Positions 18,013 through 26,407 are shown, numbered from the stretch's first letter. The stretch: 64,000 nucleotides of DNA from Promicromonospora sp. Populi (GCF_041081105.1 NZ_CP163528.1:1612001-1676000), one strand, 5' to 3'. Made by a program: numbers and translations. Notes: generated from the letters alone by a model not told the origin.

Positions 18013-20490
18013 ATGGCGCGTAAGCCGTCGCAGCCGCTCGAAGAGAGCGAGATCCACGAGACTGTCGTGGACATCGACGTCGCCGCGGAGATGGAGACCT
18101 CGTTCCTCGAGTACGCCTACTCCGTCATCTACTCGCGGGCTCTCCCGGACGCGCGCGACGGTCTCAAGCCGGTGCAGCGTCGCATCCTGTACATGATGTC
18201 GGACATGGGGCTGCGCCCCGACCGCGCGCACGTGAAGTCGTCGCGCGTCGTCGGCGAGGTGATGGGAAAGCTGCACCCGCACGGTGACGCCCCGATCTAC
18301 GACGCGCTGGTGCGCCTCGCGCAGGACTTCTCGCTGCGGCTGCCCCTGGTGGACGGGCACGGCAACTTCGGCTCGCTCGACGACGGCCCTGCCGCCCCCC
18401 GGTACACGGAGGCGCGCCTCGCGGCGTCGTCGATGGCGATGACCACGGGGCTCGATGAAAATGTCGTGGACTTCGTGCCGAACTACGACAACAAGCTGAC
18501 CCAGCCCGAGGTGCTGCCCTCCGCGATCCCGAACCTGCTGGTCAACGGCGCGTCGGGCATCGCGGTCGGGATGGCCACGAACATGGCGCCGCACAACCTG
18601 ATCGAGGTCGTCTCGGCGGCGCAGCACCTGATCAAGAACCCCGAGGCGACACTCGAGGACCTGCAGCGGTTCGTGCCGGGCCCGGACCTGCCCACGGGCG
18701 GCAAGATCGTGGGGCTGGAGGGTGTGCGCGACGCGTACCGCAGCGGCCGCGGCACCTTCCGCACCCGGGCCACCGCCCGGATCGAGAACGTGACCCCGCG
18801 CCGCAAGGGGATAGTCGTCACCGAGCTGCCCTACCTGGTGGGCCCGGAGAAGGTGATCGAGAAGATCGCCGACCTGGTGAAGGCCAAGCGCATCCAGGGT
18901 GTGAACAACGTGGTGGACCTCACCGACCGTACGCATGGCCTGCGCCTGGTCATCGAGGTCAAGACCGGGTTCGACCCGGACGCCGTGCTGGAGCAGCTCT
19001 ACCGCGCCACGCCGCTCGAGGACTCGTTCGGCATCAACAACGTGGCGCTGGTCGACGGCCAGCCGCGCACGCTCGGCCTGGTCGAGATGCTGCGGGTGTG
19101 GGTGGGCCACCGCATCTCGGTGGTCCGGCGCCGGTCGCAGTACCGCCTCGACAAGCGCCTGGAGCGCCTGCACCTGGTCGACGGCCTGCTCATCGCGATC
19201 GTCGACATCGACGAGGTCATCCAGGTGATCCGCTCGTCCGACGACGCCGCCATCGCCCGCGACCGCCTGCGTGAGGTCTTCGACCTGTCCGAGCCGCAGG
19301 CGTCGTACATCCTGGACCTGCAGCTGCGCCGCCTGACCAAGTTCTCCCGCATCGAGCTGGAGAAGGAGGCCGAGGAGCTGCGCCGCGAGATCGCCGAGCT
19401 GCAGCAGCTCCTCGGTGACGAGCAGCTGCTGCGCCGCCTCGTCAGCACCGAGATGGGCGAGGTCGCCCGGACCTACGGCACGCCGCGCCGCACGGTGCTG
19501 CTCGACGCCGCCGGCGGTTCCGTCGGCTCGGTCGCCGTCGCTCCCGCGAACGGGCGCAAGAAGGGCGCCGAGCCGATCGACCTGCAGATCAAGGACCTGC
19601 CCACGCGGGTTGTGCTGTCCGCGACGGGCCTGCTGGCGCGCCTCCCGGACGACGTCCCCGTGCAGCGCGACGGCAACCGGGCCGCACACGACGCCCTGCG
19701 GGGCGACACCGCCGCGACCACTCGCGGCCAGGTCGGGCTCGTCACGTCCGCCGGCCGGATGCTGCGCATCTCGGTGCTGGACCTGCCCGCGCTCCCGCCG
19801 ACCGACGGCGCGCCGTCGCTCTCGGGCGGCATCCCGGTCAGCGAGCTCGTGGAGCTGGAACGCGGGGAGACCGTGCAGGCTGTCACCGGGCTCGGCCCCG
19901 ACGCGCCGACCGTCGCAGTCGGCACGGCGCAGGGCATCGTCAAGCGCGTGGCGCCGTCGGACGCCCCGGCCAAGGGCGACGAGTGGCCGGTGATCGCCCT
20001 GAAGGATGGTGACATCGTGGTGGGCGCCGCCGTCGTGTCCGACGACGACGAGCTGGTCTTCGTCTCGGACGACTCGTCGCTGCTGCACTTCCCCGCCTCC
20101 GCCGTCCGGCCGCAGGGCCGGGCCGCGGGTGGCATGGCCGGCATCAAGCTCGCCGCGGACCGGCGGGCGGTCTTCTTCGGCGCGGTTCCCGCCGGGACGG
20201 ACGCTTCAGTGGTGACCATCGCAGGCTCGGCCGACTCGCTGCCGGGCGTGGAGCCCGGAGCGGGCAAGGTCACGCCGTTCGCGCTGTACCCGGGCAAGGG
20301 CCGGGCGACCGGCGGTGTGCGGTCGCAGCGGCTGCTCAAGGGCGAGGACGGCCTCATCCTGGCCTGGGTGGGGCCCACTCCCCCGCGCGCGCTCGGCGCC
20401 GGCGGCCAGCCGGTCGAGCTGCCCGCGGTGGACGAGCGGCGCGACGGGTCCGGCACGCCGATCGCGGCGCCGGTCGCGGTGATCGGCTGA
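18013..20490 (+). CDS. parC: Topoisomerase IV / gyrase subunit A (ParC-like)
   Basis: An 825-aa type IIA topoisomerase breakage-reunion subunit. The N-terminal winged helix holds the quinolone-region residues [20 protein letters not shown] and the catalytic Tyr131 in [10 protein letters not shown]. The coiled-coil tower ([18 protein letters not shown]) precedes a C-terminal beta-pinwheel of about 330 residues. The typical GyrA box QRGGKG is not found; the equivalent place reads [17 protein letters not shown], which suits the actinobacterial ParC-type protein. No partner ParE gene is nearby. AGGAG lies 11 nt before ATG 18013. Confidence 0.88.
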   Translation: MARKPSQPLEESEIHETVVDIDVAAEMETSFLEYAYSVIYSRALPDARDGLKPVQRRILYMMSDMGLRPDRAHVKSSRVVGEVMGKLHPHGDAPIYDALVRLAQDFSLRLPLVDGHGNFGSLDDGPAAPRYTEARLAASSMAMTTGLDENVVDFVPNYDNKLTQPEVLPSAIPNLLVNGASGIAVGMATNMAPHNLIEVVSAAQHLIKNPEATLEDLQRFVPGPDLPTGGKIVGLEGVRDAYRSGRGTFRTRATARIENVTPRRKGIVVTELPYLVGPEKVIEKIADLVKAKRIQGVNNVVDLTDRTHGLRLVIEVKTGFDPDAVLEQLYRATPLEDSFGINNVALVDGQPRTLGLVEMLRVWVGHRISVVRRRSQYRLDKRLERLHLVDGLLIAIVDIDEVIQVIRSSDDAAIARDRLREVFDLSEPQASYILDLQLRRLTKFSRIELEKEAEELRREIAELQQLLGDEQLLRRLVSTEMGEVARTYGTPRRTVLLDAAGGSVGSVAVAPANGRKKGAEPIDLQIKDLPTRVVLSATGLLARLPDDVPVQRDGNRAAHDALRGDTAATTRGQVGLVTSAGRMLRISVLDLPALPPTDGAPSLSGGIPVSELVELERGETVQAVTGLGPDAPTVAVGTAQGIVKRVAPSDAPAKGDEWPVIALKDGDIVVGAAVVSDDDELVFVSDDSSLLHFPASAVRPQGRAAGGMAGIKLAADRRAVFFGAVPAGTDASVVTIAGSADSLPGVEPGAGKVTPFALYPGKGRATGGVRSQRLLKGEDGLILAWVGPTPPRALGAGGQPVELPAVDERRDGSGTPIAAPVAVIG

Positions 20491-20569
20491 CGCGTTTCCC
20501 CGGGGCTGTCGATTCTGGCGTGGCTCGCCCGTCCAAGGCATGTCAGTATCGCCAAAAGAGGAGCTCGAC

Positions 20570-20950
20570 ATGACCGACACCTGGGTATTCCTGATCCGTG
20601 AGAACGACTGGAACTCGGACGCCTACCTTCCGGAGAACGTGAAGAACGGGCGGGACGGTTCCGACGAGGACATGGCCGCCCACGGTCGCTTCCAGGAGGC
20701 CGTCGCGGCCCTCGGCGTCAAGATCACCGGCGCCGCGGCCCTGCAGAACGCGAAGTACGGCGGGTCGGTCGCCGTCGGGGCGGACGGCGCCGAGCCGGTC
20801 TACACCGACGCCCCGTACACGGACACCAACGAGGTGATCACGGGGTTCTACCAGGTCGACTGCGACGAGGCCATGGCACGCAAGATCGCCGCGCTCGTCC
20901 CCAGCGGGAACGTGGTCGAGTGGCGCAAGGTCCTGCACTTCGGTTCCTGA
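20570..20950 (+). CDS. YCII/DGPF-domain protein linked to an ECF42 sigma factor
   Basis: A 126-aa ferredoxin-fold protein of the YCII (DGPF) family: WVFLIRENDW at the first strand, MAAHGRFQEAVAALGVKI in the first helix and ITGFYQVDCDEAMARKIAALVPSG near the end. The residues that give DGPF its name are degenerate here. GAGGAG sits 6 nt before ATG 20570. It lies 13 bp upstream of an ECF42-type sigma gene; such DGPF-ECF42 pairs are a known conserved arrangement in which the sigma factor drives the DGPF genes. The biochemical role is unknown. Confidence 0.82.
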   Translation: MTDTWVFLIRENDWNSDAYLPENVKNGRDGSDEDMAAHGRFQEAVAALGVKITGAAALQNAKYGGSVAVGADGAEPVYTDAPYTDTNEVITGFYQVDCDEAMARKIAALVPSGNVVEWRKVLHFGS

Positions 20951-20963
20951 GCGCTGATTGACA

Positions 20964-22244
20964 GTGCCGATCGACCCCGCGGCGTTCCGCACCGCCTGGC
21001 CCCAGGTGGTGCGGTCGCTCGCCGTGGCCACGCGCAGCCTGGACAGCGGTGAGGAGTACGCCGCGGAGGCGTTCGCGCGCGCCGCGGCGCAGCCCGACGG
21101 CGCGATCGGCGACCTGGTCGGCTGGTGCGTCCAGGTCGGCCGTCGTACGTGGCTGGACACGGTGCGACACCAGGCGGTATTCACCCGGATCCAGCCCCAG
21201 CTCGCCCGCCCGGAGGAGGCCGCAGTGGACGTGCCCTCCGGGCCTGGCGATGCCCTGGACGACCGCCTGGCGCTCCTCTTTGTCGCCTGCGACGACGCCC
21301 TTGCCCCCGGCGCCCAGCTGGTGCTCGCGATGCGGGTGGTCTGCGGACTCACCATCCGGCAGATCGCCGGGCACCTCGGCATCGCCGAGGCCACCGCCGC
21401 AGCGCGGCTGACCCGGGCCAAGTCCGCGCTGGCCCGCGCCCGCGGCGAGTTCGCGGTGCCCGACGCCGCCGCACGCACCGCCCGGCTGCCCGTGGTGCTC
21501 GCCTGTGTGGCCGGCCTGTTCACCGTGGGGCAGCGGGACGGGCTGCAGCCCGCCGACGCGACCCAGGACCCGGCCCGCGACGCGCTCACGCTCGCCGAGG
21601 CCCTGGCCGCCGAGTACCCGGACGCCTCGGAGGTGCTCGGCCTGCGCGCGGTGTGCCGCCTCGGCCTGGCCCGGCGGCCCGGCCGGGTGCGCGACGGCGT
21701 CGCGCTCCCCCTCGACGAGGTGGACCGATCGGCCTGGGACCGGCGCCTGCTGGCAGCGGGCCTGGACGACGCTGCGGCGGCGCTTTCGCGTGCCGGTGCC
21801 GGTGCCGGTGCCGGTGCCGGTGCCGGTGCGACTGAACGACCCGGCCGCTTTGCGCTGGAGGCGGCGGTCTCGGGTGTGCACGCCACGGCGCGCGACGCGG
21901 CGAGCACGGACTGGTCCCGGCTGGCGCAGCTTTACGACGCCCTGCTGCAGCAGTGGCCGTCCCCAGCGACGCGGGTCGCGCGCCTCGTCGTGCTCGGCCG
22001 GCTCGCACTGCGCGACGGCGATGACCTCGCCAGGAGCAACCTCGCCGCGATCGAGCAAGAGCTCGAGGACGTGGTCGCCGAAGGCCCGCCGTACGCCGCC
22101 CGCGACGCCAGCCTCACCCTGGCCGACCTCGCCCGACGCACGGGCCGCACGGACGAGGCCGCCGCCCGCTACCGGGAGCTGCTCGACGTAGTACCCGCCG
22201 GGCCCCTACGCGAGTTCTGCCGCCGGTACGCGGGTGGTGCATAG
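20964..22244 (+). CDS. ECF42-type RNA polymerase sigma factor with TPR-like C-terminal extension
   Basis: A 426-aa sigma factor. The N-terminal part holds sigma region 2 (YAAEAFARAAAQPDG, VGRRTWLDTVRH) and region 4 with a helix-turn-helix (LTIRQIAGHLGIAEATAAAR LTRAKSALA, split here by a space). The long C-terminal extension starts with the DUF6596-like RLPVVLACVAGLFTVGQRDG and continues with helical repeats, as in ECF42 proteins, where the extension is needed for activity. No anti-sigma gene is near, also typical. A hexanucleotide repeat encodes an (Ala-Gly)6 run inside the extension. The start is uncertain between GTG 20964 and TTG 20958; neither has a good ribosome-binding site. Confidence 0.85.
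   Translation: MPIDPAAFRTAWPQVVRSLAVATRSLDSGEEYAAEAFARAAAQPDGAIGDLVGWCVQVGRRTWLDTVRHQAVFTRIQPQLARPEEAAVDVPSGPGDALDDRLALLFVACDDALAPGAQLVLAMRVVCGLTIRQIAGHLGIAEATAAARLTRAKSALARARGEFAVPDAAARTARLPVVLACVAGLFTVGQRDGLQPADATQDPARDALTLAEALAAEYPDASEVLGLRAVCRLGLARRPGRVRDGVALPLDEVDRSAWDRRLLAAGLDDAAAALSRAGAGAGAGAGAGATERPGRFALEAAVSGVHATARDAASTDWSRLAQLYDALLQQWPSPATRVARLVVLGRLALRDGDDLARSNLAAIEQELEDVVAEGPPYAARDASLTLADLARRTGRTDEAAARYRELLDVVPAGPLREFCRRYAGGA
21790..21829 (+). repeat. GTGCCG hexanucleotide microsatellite inside the sigma gene
   Basis: Six perfect copies of GTGCCG plus a partial seventh encode alternating Ala-Gly. Because the unit is 6 bp, slippage changes protein length by whole Ala-Gly pairs and keeps the frame. 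It lies between two helical segments of the ECF42 extension. Confidence 0.9.
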
Positions 22245-22300
22245 GACCTGGTGGCGCGCAGCGCACCGAGTTCGGTCCCTTGCACGTCCAGATCCGCGAG

Positions 22301-22360
22301 TTCGGTCGCTTGCTCTGAGATCGGTCGGTTGATTGACCGATCTCAGAGCAACGGACCGAA
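22301..22360. repeat. Long intergenic hairpin
   Basis: A perfect 17-bp inverted repeat, TTGCTCTGAGATCGGTC at 22310-22326 with its complement at 22335-22351, has an 8-nt loop. After a 2x2 internal loop the stem extends by 7 bp (TTCGGTC at 22301-22307 with GACCGAA at 22354-22360). It lies 57 bp after the sigma-factor stop and may serve as a terminator or structured RNA. The outer arms use the same heptamers as the adjacent tandem array. Confidence 0.85.
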
Positions 22361-22458
22361 GTCGCTGAGTTCGGTCATACGTTGGACCGAAGTCGCTGAG
22401 TTCGGTCATACGTTGGACCGAAGTCGCTGAGTTCGGTCATACGTTGGACCGAAGTCGC
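22353..22458. repeat. 31-bp tandem repeat array, each unit a palindrome
   Basis: Three exact copies of a 31-bp unit start at 22353, 22384 and 22415, followed by 13 bp of a fourth. Every unit contains GACCGAA-N9-TTCGGTC, an inverted repeat. Two further TTCGGTC copies lie upstream at 22271 and 22301, 30 bp apart. The period of 31 bp is about three DNA turns, so all palindromes face the same side. There are no variable spacers, so it is not CRISPR. It lies upstream of the GNAT gene; function unknown. Confidence 0.88.
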
Positions 22459-22523
22459 GTGGCACAGCCCCGCGCCGTTATTACCCTCGGACAGTGTCAG
22501 CGGCCAGTGGTTGACTCGAGTCC

Positions 22524-23033
22524 ATGAACGACGACCTGTCCTACGAGTTCTCGACCGACCCCGCCCGAATCGATCCCGCCCGTGTCCACGAGCTCATCTC
22601 CAACACCTACTGGGGCGCGGGCCGCCCGCGCGAGGTCATGGACGCGGCCATCGCGGGCTCCCGGCCCTACGGCGTCTACCGCGGTGGCACACGCGAGCAG
22701 GTGGCGTTCGCGCGCGTCGTGACGGACGGCGTGACGTTCGCGTGGCTTGCCGACGTCGTCGTCGACCCGGCTACGCGCGGGCAAGGTGTCGGCAAGCTGC
22801 TGGTCGCGGGCGTGGTCGCGGACCTGGAGCCGCTCGGGCTGCGCCGCACGCTTCTCGCGACCGCCGACGCCCAGGGACTCTACGAGCAGTTCGGCTGGGT
22901 ACCGGTCAACCCGGAGTACTCCTGGATGGAGCTTCCAGGCAGCGGGGCGCGCACATCGGCCGGCGCACCGATCGGCACATCGGTCAACACGCCGGTCGAC
23001 ACGCCGGTCAACACACGAGGAGCAGGCACATGA
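22524..23033 (+). CDS. GNAT-family N-acetyltransferase
   Basis: A 169-aa acetyltransferase with the acetyl-CoA loop ATRGQGVGKLLVAGV (residues about 85-99) and the C-terminal YEQFGWVPVNPEYSWMEL typical of the single-domain family. The acceptor is unknown. After about residue 140 a low-complexity Thr/Pro/Val tail (GTSVNTPVDTPVNT) comes from tandem CGGTCxACACGCC repeats and is probably disordered. Its TGA overlaps the ATG of the macro-domain gene (ATGA), so they are translated together. Confidence 0.85.
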   Translation: MNDDLSYEFSTDPARIDPARVHELISNTYWGAGRPREVMDAAIAGSRPYGVYRGGTREQVAFARVVTDGVTFAWLADVVVDPATRGQGVGKLLVAGVVADLEPLGLRRTLLATADAQGLYEQFGWVPVNPEYSWMELPGSGARTSAGAPIGTSVNTPVDTPVNTRGAGT

Positions 23034-23557
23034 ACATCACCGTCGAGGTCGGTGACCTGACCCGCGTCGAGGCCGACGCCGTCGTGAACGCCGCCAACTC
23101 GACCCTCCTGGGCGGCGGCGGGGTCGACGGCGCGCTCCACGCCGCGGCCGGCCCGCGCCTGCTCGAGGCCTGCCGCCGCCTGCGGAACACCACGCATCGC
23201 GACGGTCTGGACGTCGGCGACGCCGTGGCCACCCCGGCGTTCGACCTGCCGGCGTCGTGGGTGATCCACACCGTCGGGCCCAACCTGCACCGCGGCCAGG
23301 ACGACCCGGCGCTGCTCGCCTCCTGCTTCGCCCGGTCGCTCGACGTCGCCGCCGAGCTCGACGTGCACTCGGTGGCCTTCCCTGCGGTGAGCGGGGGCGC
23401 CTACGGCTGGCCGATGACCGACGTCGCGCGCATCGCCGTCATGACCTGCCGCGCCTGGTTCGCCGAGCATCCCGACGGTAGCCCGGAGGAGGTGCGGTTC
23501 GTGGTCCTCGACGAGCGAGTCCGGGACGTGTTCGACGCCGCGCTGCGGCCGGTCTGA
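23030..23557 (+). CDS. Macro-domain ADP-ribose-binding protein
   Basis: A 175-aa single macro domain (MacroD/YmdB-like). It has the ADP-ribose-binding motifs VVNAANSTLLGGGGVDGALH (loop 1, catalytic Asn and Asp region) and FPAVSGGAYGWP (loop 2). Members remove ADP-ribose from proteins or hydrolyse O-acetyl-ADP-ribose. GAGGAG lies 7 nt before the start, which overlaps the upstream GNAT stop. Coupling of an acetyltransferase with a macro domain suggests linked acyl/ADP-ribose chemistry, but this is inference. Confidence 0.9.
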   Translation: MNITVEVGDLTRVEADAVVNAANSTLLGGGGVDGALHAAAGPRLLEACRRLRNTTHRDGLDVGDAVATPAFDLPASWVIHTVGPNLHRGQDDPALLASCFARSLDVAAELDVHSVAFPAVSGGAYGWPMTDVARIAVMTCRAWFAEHPDGSPEEVRFVVLDERVRDVFDAALRPV

Positions 23558-23563
23558 CGGCGC

Positions 23564-24277
23564 TCAGGTTGTCAGCAGCTTGCGCAGCTCGTCCGGTGTC
23601 GTCGCGATCGCGGCCGCGCCCGCCGCCGCCAGCTCGCCTGGCTCGGCGTAACCCCAGGTCACGCCGACAGTCGGGACGCCGTGGTGGGCGGCCGCGTGCA
23701 CGTCGTGCTCACGGTCGCCCACCATCACCACCTGCCCGCCGCCGGCCCCCGCAGCAGCACCCACAACGGCTCCCAACGCCACCGCGTGCGCCACCGCGCG
23801 CTCCACCACTACCTCCTTGCCCTGCACCTCCATGAAGCTCTCGGGGGCGGCGCCGTGCACACCGTCCAGCCCGTCGGCCAGGTACGCGTCGAGCCCGAAG
23901 TGCTCGACGATCCGGCGCGCGTAGTGCTCGGGCTTGGCCGTGGCGACCAGGAGGGTCACGCCCGCCTCGCGCAGGTCCGCGAGCGCTGCGGGGATGCCGG
24001 GGAACACGGAGTTGTCGAACATGCCGTGCACCTCGAAGTCCTGCCGGTAGGCGGTGATCACGGTGGCGGCGTCGGCGTCGGACAGACCGACTCCGGTCAT
24101 GCTCGCGCCCAGCGGGGGGCCGACGAAGGTCCGCAGGACCTCGTCGGACGGAACCTCGAACCCCGTGTTGGTGAAGCCGGCGCGCAGGGACGCGATGATG
24201 CCGGGCGCGGAGTCGGTGAGGGTGCCGTCGAGGTCGAGCAGGACGTGCGTGATGCGGTGCGGGAGCGAGAGAGTCAC
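23564..24277 (-). CDS. HAD-superfamily phosphatase (Gph/phosphoglycolate-type)
   Basis: A 237-aa HAD hydrolase: LLDLDGTLTDS (motif I, nucleophile Asp), VATAKPEHYARRI (motif II-III region, with the Lys) and MVGDREHDVHAAAHHGVP (motif IV, acidic pair). The cap domain is the four-helix type of phosphoglycolate phosphatase. Substrate not determined. An unusual GAVVGAAAGAGGGQ low-complexity insert sits just before motif IV. GTG 24277 is preferred; an in-frame GTG at 24295 would add six residues. It is convergent with the macro-domain gene. Confidence 0.85.
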   Translation of the reverse strand: MTLSLPHRITHVLLDLDGTLTDSAPGIIASLRAGFTNTGFEVPSDEVLRTFVGPPLGASMTGVGLSDADAATVITAYRQDFEVHGMFDNSVFPGIPAALADLREAGVTLLVATAKPEHYARRIVEHFGLDAYLADGLDGVHGAAPESFMEVQGKEVVVERAVAHAVALGAVVGAAAGAGGGQVVMVGDREHDVHAAAHHGVPTVGVTWGYAEPGELAAAGAAAIATTPDELRKLLTT

Positions 24278-24297
24278 CCGGCGAGCGTGCCACACGT

Positions 24298-25875
24298 TCA
24301 GTGATGTCCCGCGTGGCCGTCCGCGGCTGCCCCGCCGTCCGGCCCGGTCTCCGACCCGGCGCCCGCACCGCCGTCCGACGCTGCCCCGGCCCCCGCGCCG
24401 CGCTCAGGAACCGTCCCGGCCTCCTGGCCCGGTTCGACGACGACGAACTGCCCCATCATCCCGGCGTCCTCGTGCATGAGCATGTGGCAGTGGTACATGT
24501 AGGGCGTGTCGGGGTCGGCGTAGTCGTCGAACCGCATCAGGAGCCGGTACTCCCGCCCGGACTCCAGGTAGATCGTGTCCTTGCGCCCCGCGAGCTCGGG
24601 CGGCGGTGCCTGGCCGTCGATGCTCAGGACGCGGAACTGCACGTCGTGCACGTGGAAGCTGTGCGGCATCGGGACGGTGCTGCGCAGCTTCCACACCTCG
24701 GTGGCGCCTACGTCGGCCACCTCGTCGATGCGGCTCATGTCCATGGACTGGCCGTTGATCTGGTCCTCGTCCAGCTCGAAGGTGCGGGTCACCGTCACGT
24801 CGTCCTCGTGCAGCTCGTCGGACGACGCGTCCCGGGCGGCCCCCCAGGCGGGCTCGGGCGACGGCGCCAGACGATCGGCGGCGCGCAGCTCCAGGACGTC
24901 GAACTCGTCGTTGGCCCCCATCGCGAAGGGCGCGGCGAGGCTGCCGAGGTCGGCCTCGACCGAGCGCAGCCGGGTGGTCTCCCCCGGGGCCAGCTCCACG
25001 ATCACCTCGGCCCGCTCGCCGGGCGAGAGCCGTACCTCGTCGAGCCGGACCGGGGCGTCGAGGAGCCCGCCGTCGGTCGCCACGAGGTCGACGTCCCGGT
25101 CCGCGAAGCCGAGCTGGTAGGTGCGCGCCGTCGACCCGTTGACCAGGCGCAGGCGCACCCGCTCGGTGGTCACCTCCTGATAGGCGCCTACTGTGCCGTT
25201 GGTCATGACGACGCCGCCGAGCGTGCCGGGCTCGCTCCCGTCGTCCGTCAGCTCGAGCTGCCCGTCGTCGTCCAGCACCTTGTCCTGCACGATCACCGGG
25301 ATGTCGTCGACGCCGTAGGTCTGCGGCAGGTCGGCGGCGCGCGAGGCGTCGTCGTCCAGGAGGAACAGGCCCGCCAGGCCGCGGTAGACGTGCTGCTCCG
25401 TGGCCCCGTGCGGGTGCGGGTGGTACCAGAGGGTGGCGGCGGGCTGGTCGATCCGCCAGGTGGGGCGCCAGGTGGCGCCCGGCTCGACCGCCTGGTGCGG
25501 GCCGCCGTCCATGGCGGCGGGCAGGTGCATGCCGTGCCAGTGCACGCTGGTGGGCTCGTCCAGGTCGTTCGTGACCTCGACGGCGACCTGCTCGCCGCGT
25601 TCGGCGCGGAGCGTCGGCCCGAGGTAGGCGCCGTCGAACCCCCAGGTCCGGGTCTCGACGCCGGGCCGGAACTCCGTGACGCCCTCCTGCGCGGTGAGCG
25701 AGAACACCCGGGTGCCGTCCACGACCCGCGAGGGCGCGAGCGGCGGGATGGCGAGCTCCTTGGTGAACTCCACCTCGTCCACCGGGGTGACGGAGCCGGT
25801 GATCGCGCCGCAGCCCGCGAGGGCGAGCGCGGCAACGCCTGCAAATATCGAGCCGACGGCGCCCGCCCGCCTCAT
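24298..25875 (-). CDS. Lipoprotein multicopper oxidase
   Basis: A 525-aa three-cupredoxin-domain oxidase (CueO/bilirubin-oxidase type) that couples substrate or Cu(I) oxidation to reduction of oxygen to water. It has a lipoprotein signal ending LALAGC. The copper ligands are HWHG and YHPHPHGATEQH in domain 1 and HSFHVHDVQF and YHCHMLMHEDAGMM in domain 3, so both the type 1 and the trinuclear sites are complete. The extreme C-terminus is low-complexity and ends in a His-rich DGHAGHH, a possible copper-capture tail. Its ATG overlaps the stop of a small membrane gene; a two-component system is divergent. Confidence 0.92.
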   Translation of the reverse strand: MRRAGAVGSIFAGVAALALAGCGAITGSVTPVDEVEFTKELAIPPLAPSRVVDGTRVFSLTAQEGVTEFRPGVETRTWGFDGAYLGPTLRAERGEQVAVEVTNDLDEPTSVHWHGMHLPAAMDGGPHQAVEPGATWRPTWRIDQPAATLWYHPHPHGATEQHVYRGLAGLFLLDDDASRAADLPQTYGVDDIPVIVQDKVLDDDGQLELTDDGSEPGTLGGVVMTNGTVGAYQEVTTERVRLRLVNGSTARTYQLGFADRDVDLVATDGGLLDAPVRLDEVRLSPGERAEVIVELAPGETTRLRSVEADLGSLAAPFAMGANDEFDVLELRAADRLAPSPEPAWGAARDASSDELHEDDVTVTRTFELDEDQINGQSMDMSRIDEVADVGATEVWKLRSTVPMPHSFHVHDVQFRVLSIDGQAPPPELAGRKDTIYLESGREYRLLMRFDDYADPDTPYMYHCHMLMHEDAGMMGQFVVVEPGQEAGTVPERGAGAGAASDGGAGAGSETGPDGGAAADGHAGHH

Positions 25876-26276
25876 CGTCCCGCCCCCCGCAGCCGCTGCA
25901 CGCCAGCAGCAGCCAGACCCGCGACCGCGCCCCAGAGCGCGTCGAACAGCAGGGCCGGCAAGACGGTCCACGCCGGCGCGCCGGGGCCGGTGAAGCCCCC
26001 GAGCGCAGGGAGCAGCTGGCCCATCGCGGCCGCGACGAGCCCGTAGGCGACGCCGGTGAGCGTCAGGGTGAGCACGGGCCGGGGCACGCTGCCGAGACCG
26101 ACCACCCCGATCCAGACGGCGGCGGTGATGCCGATGATGAGGAACGCGCGCGGCGCGCCGGTGCCGAAGATCCCGGTGAGCCCGGTCAGGGGCCAGAGCA
26201 GGGCCATCGCGGAGAGGCCCGCGACGAGCGCCCAGGGGACGGAGTAGGGCTGAGCTGGAACGTGTGGTGAGGTCAT
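25872..26276 (-). CDS. Small multi-pass membrane protein co-transcribed with multicopper oxidase
   Basis: A 134-aa protein with about four transmembrane helices (WALVAGLSAMALLWPLTGL, FLIIGITAAVWIGVVGLG, LTLTLTGVAYGLVAAAMGQL, TVLPALLFDALWGAVAGLAA). It is not a recognised copper transporter and lacks Met/His/Cys clusters. Its stop overlaps the oxidase start (ATGA), so it is the first gene of a two-gene operon. Function unknown. Confidence 0.7.
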   Translation of the reverse strand: MTSPHVPAQPYSVPWALVAGLSAMALLWPLTGLTGIFGTGAPRAFLIIGITAAVWIGVVGLGSVPRPVLTLTLTGVAYGLVAAAMGQLLPALGGFTGPGAPAWTVLPALLFDALWGAVAGLAAAGVQRLRGAGR

Positions 26277-26332
26277 ACCTAGACACTCCCGCGCAGGGCC
26301 CTGCCCCACATCGGCCCTGGATCGTCTCCCGT

Positions 26333-26350
26333 TGTCGCCTCCAGGCGACA
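26333..26350. promoter_or_regulatory. Palindromic site between oxidase operon and two-component genes
   Basis: TGTCGCCTccAGGCGACA has 8-bp perfect arms and a 2-bp centre. It lies 57 bp upstream of the oxidase-operon start and 58 bp upstream of the histidine kinase, near the middle of the 131-bp divergent region. It is a good candidate operator for the adjacent NarL-type response regulator (inference). Confidence 0.5.
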
Positions 26351-26395
26351 CCACCCTGACGCCCCCGGGCTGATGCCTCAGGGTCCCATCCTCCG

Positions 26396-26401
26396 TAGGG
26401 T
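26396..26401 (+). promoter_or_regulatory. -10 box of a leaderless histidine-kinase transcript
   Basis: TAGGGT ends 6 nt before the GTG start at 26408, the spacing typical of leaderless actinobacterial genes. No Shine-Dalgarno precedes the start. Confidence 0.45.
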
Positions 26402-26407
26402 GGCGGT

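Noticed and set aside
22206..22409. Small minus-strand coding region over the palindrome repeats
   Set aside because: The frame follows repeat units, has no ribosome-binding site and no similarity to known proteins.
22353..22458. CRISPR array
   Set aside because: The 31-bp repeats are contiguous and have no unique spacers, and no cas genes are in view.
26354..26383. CCCTGA/TCAGGG inverted pair beside the TGTCGCC palindrome
   Set aside because: Arms of 6 bp with an 18-bp spacer are expected by chance in GC-rich DNA.
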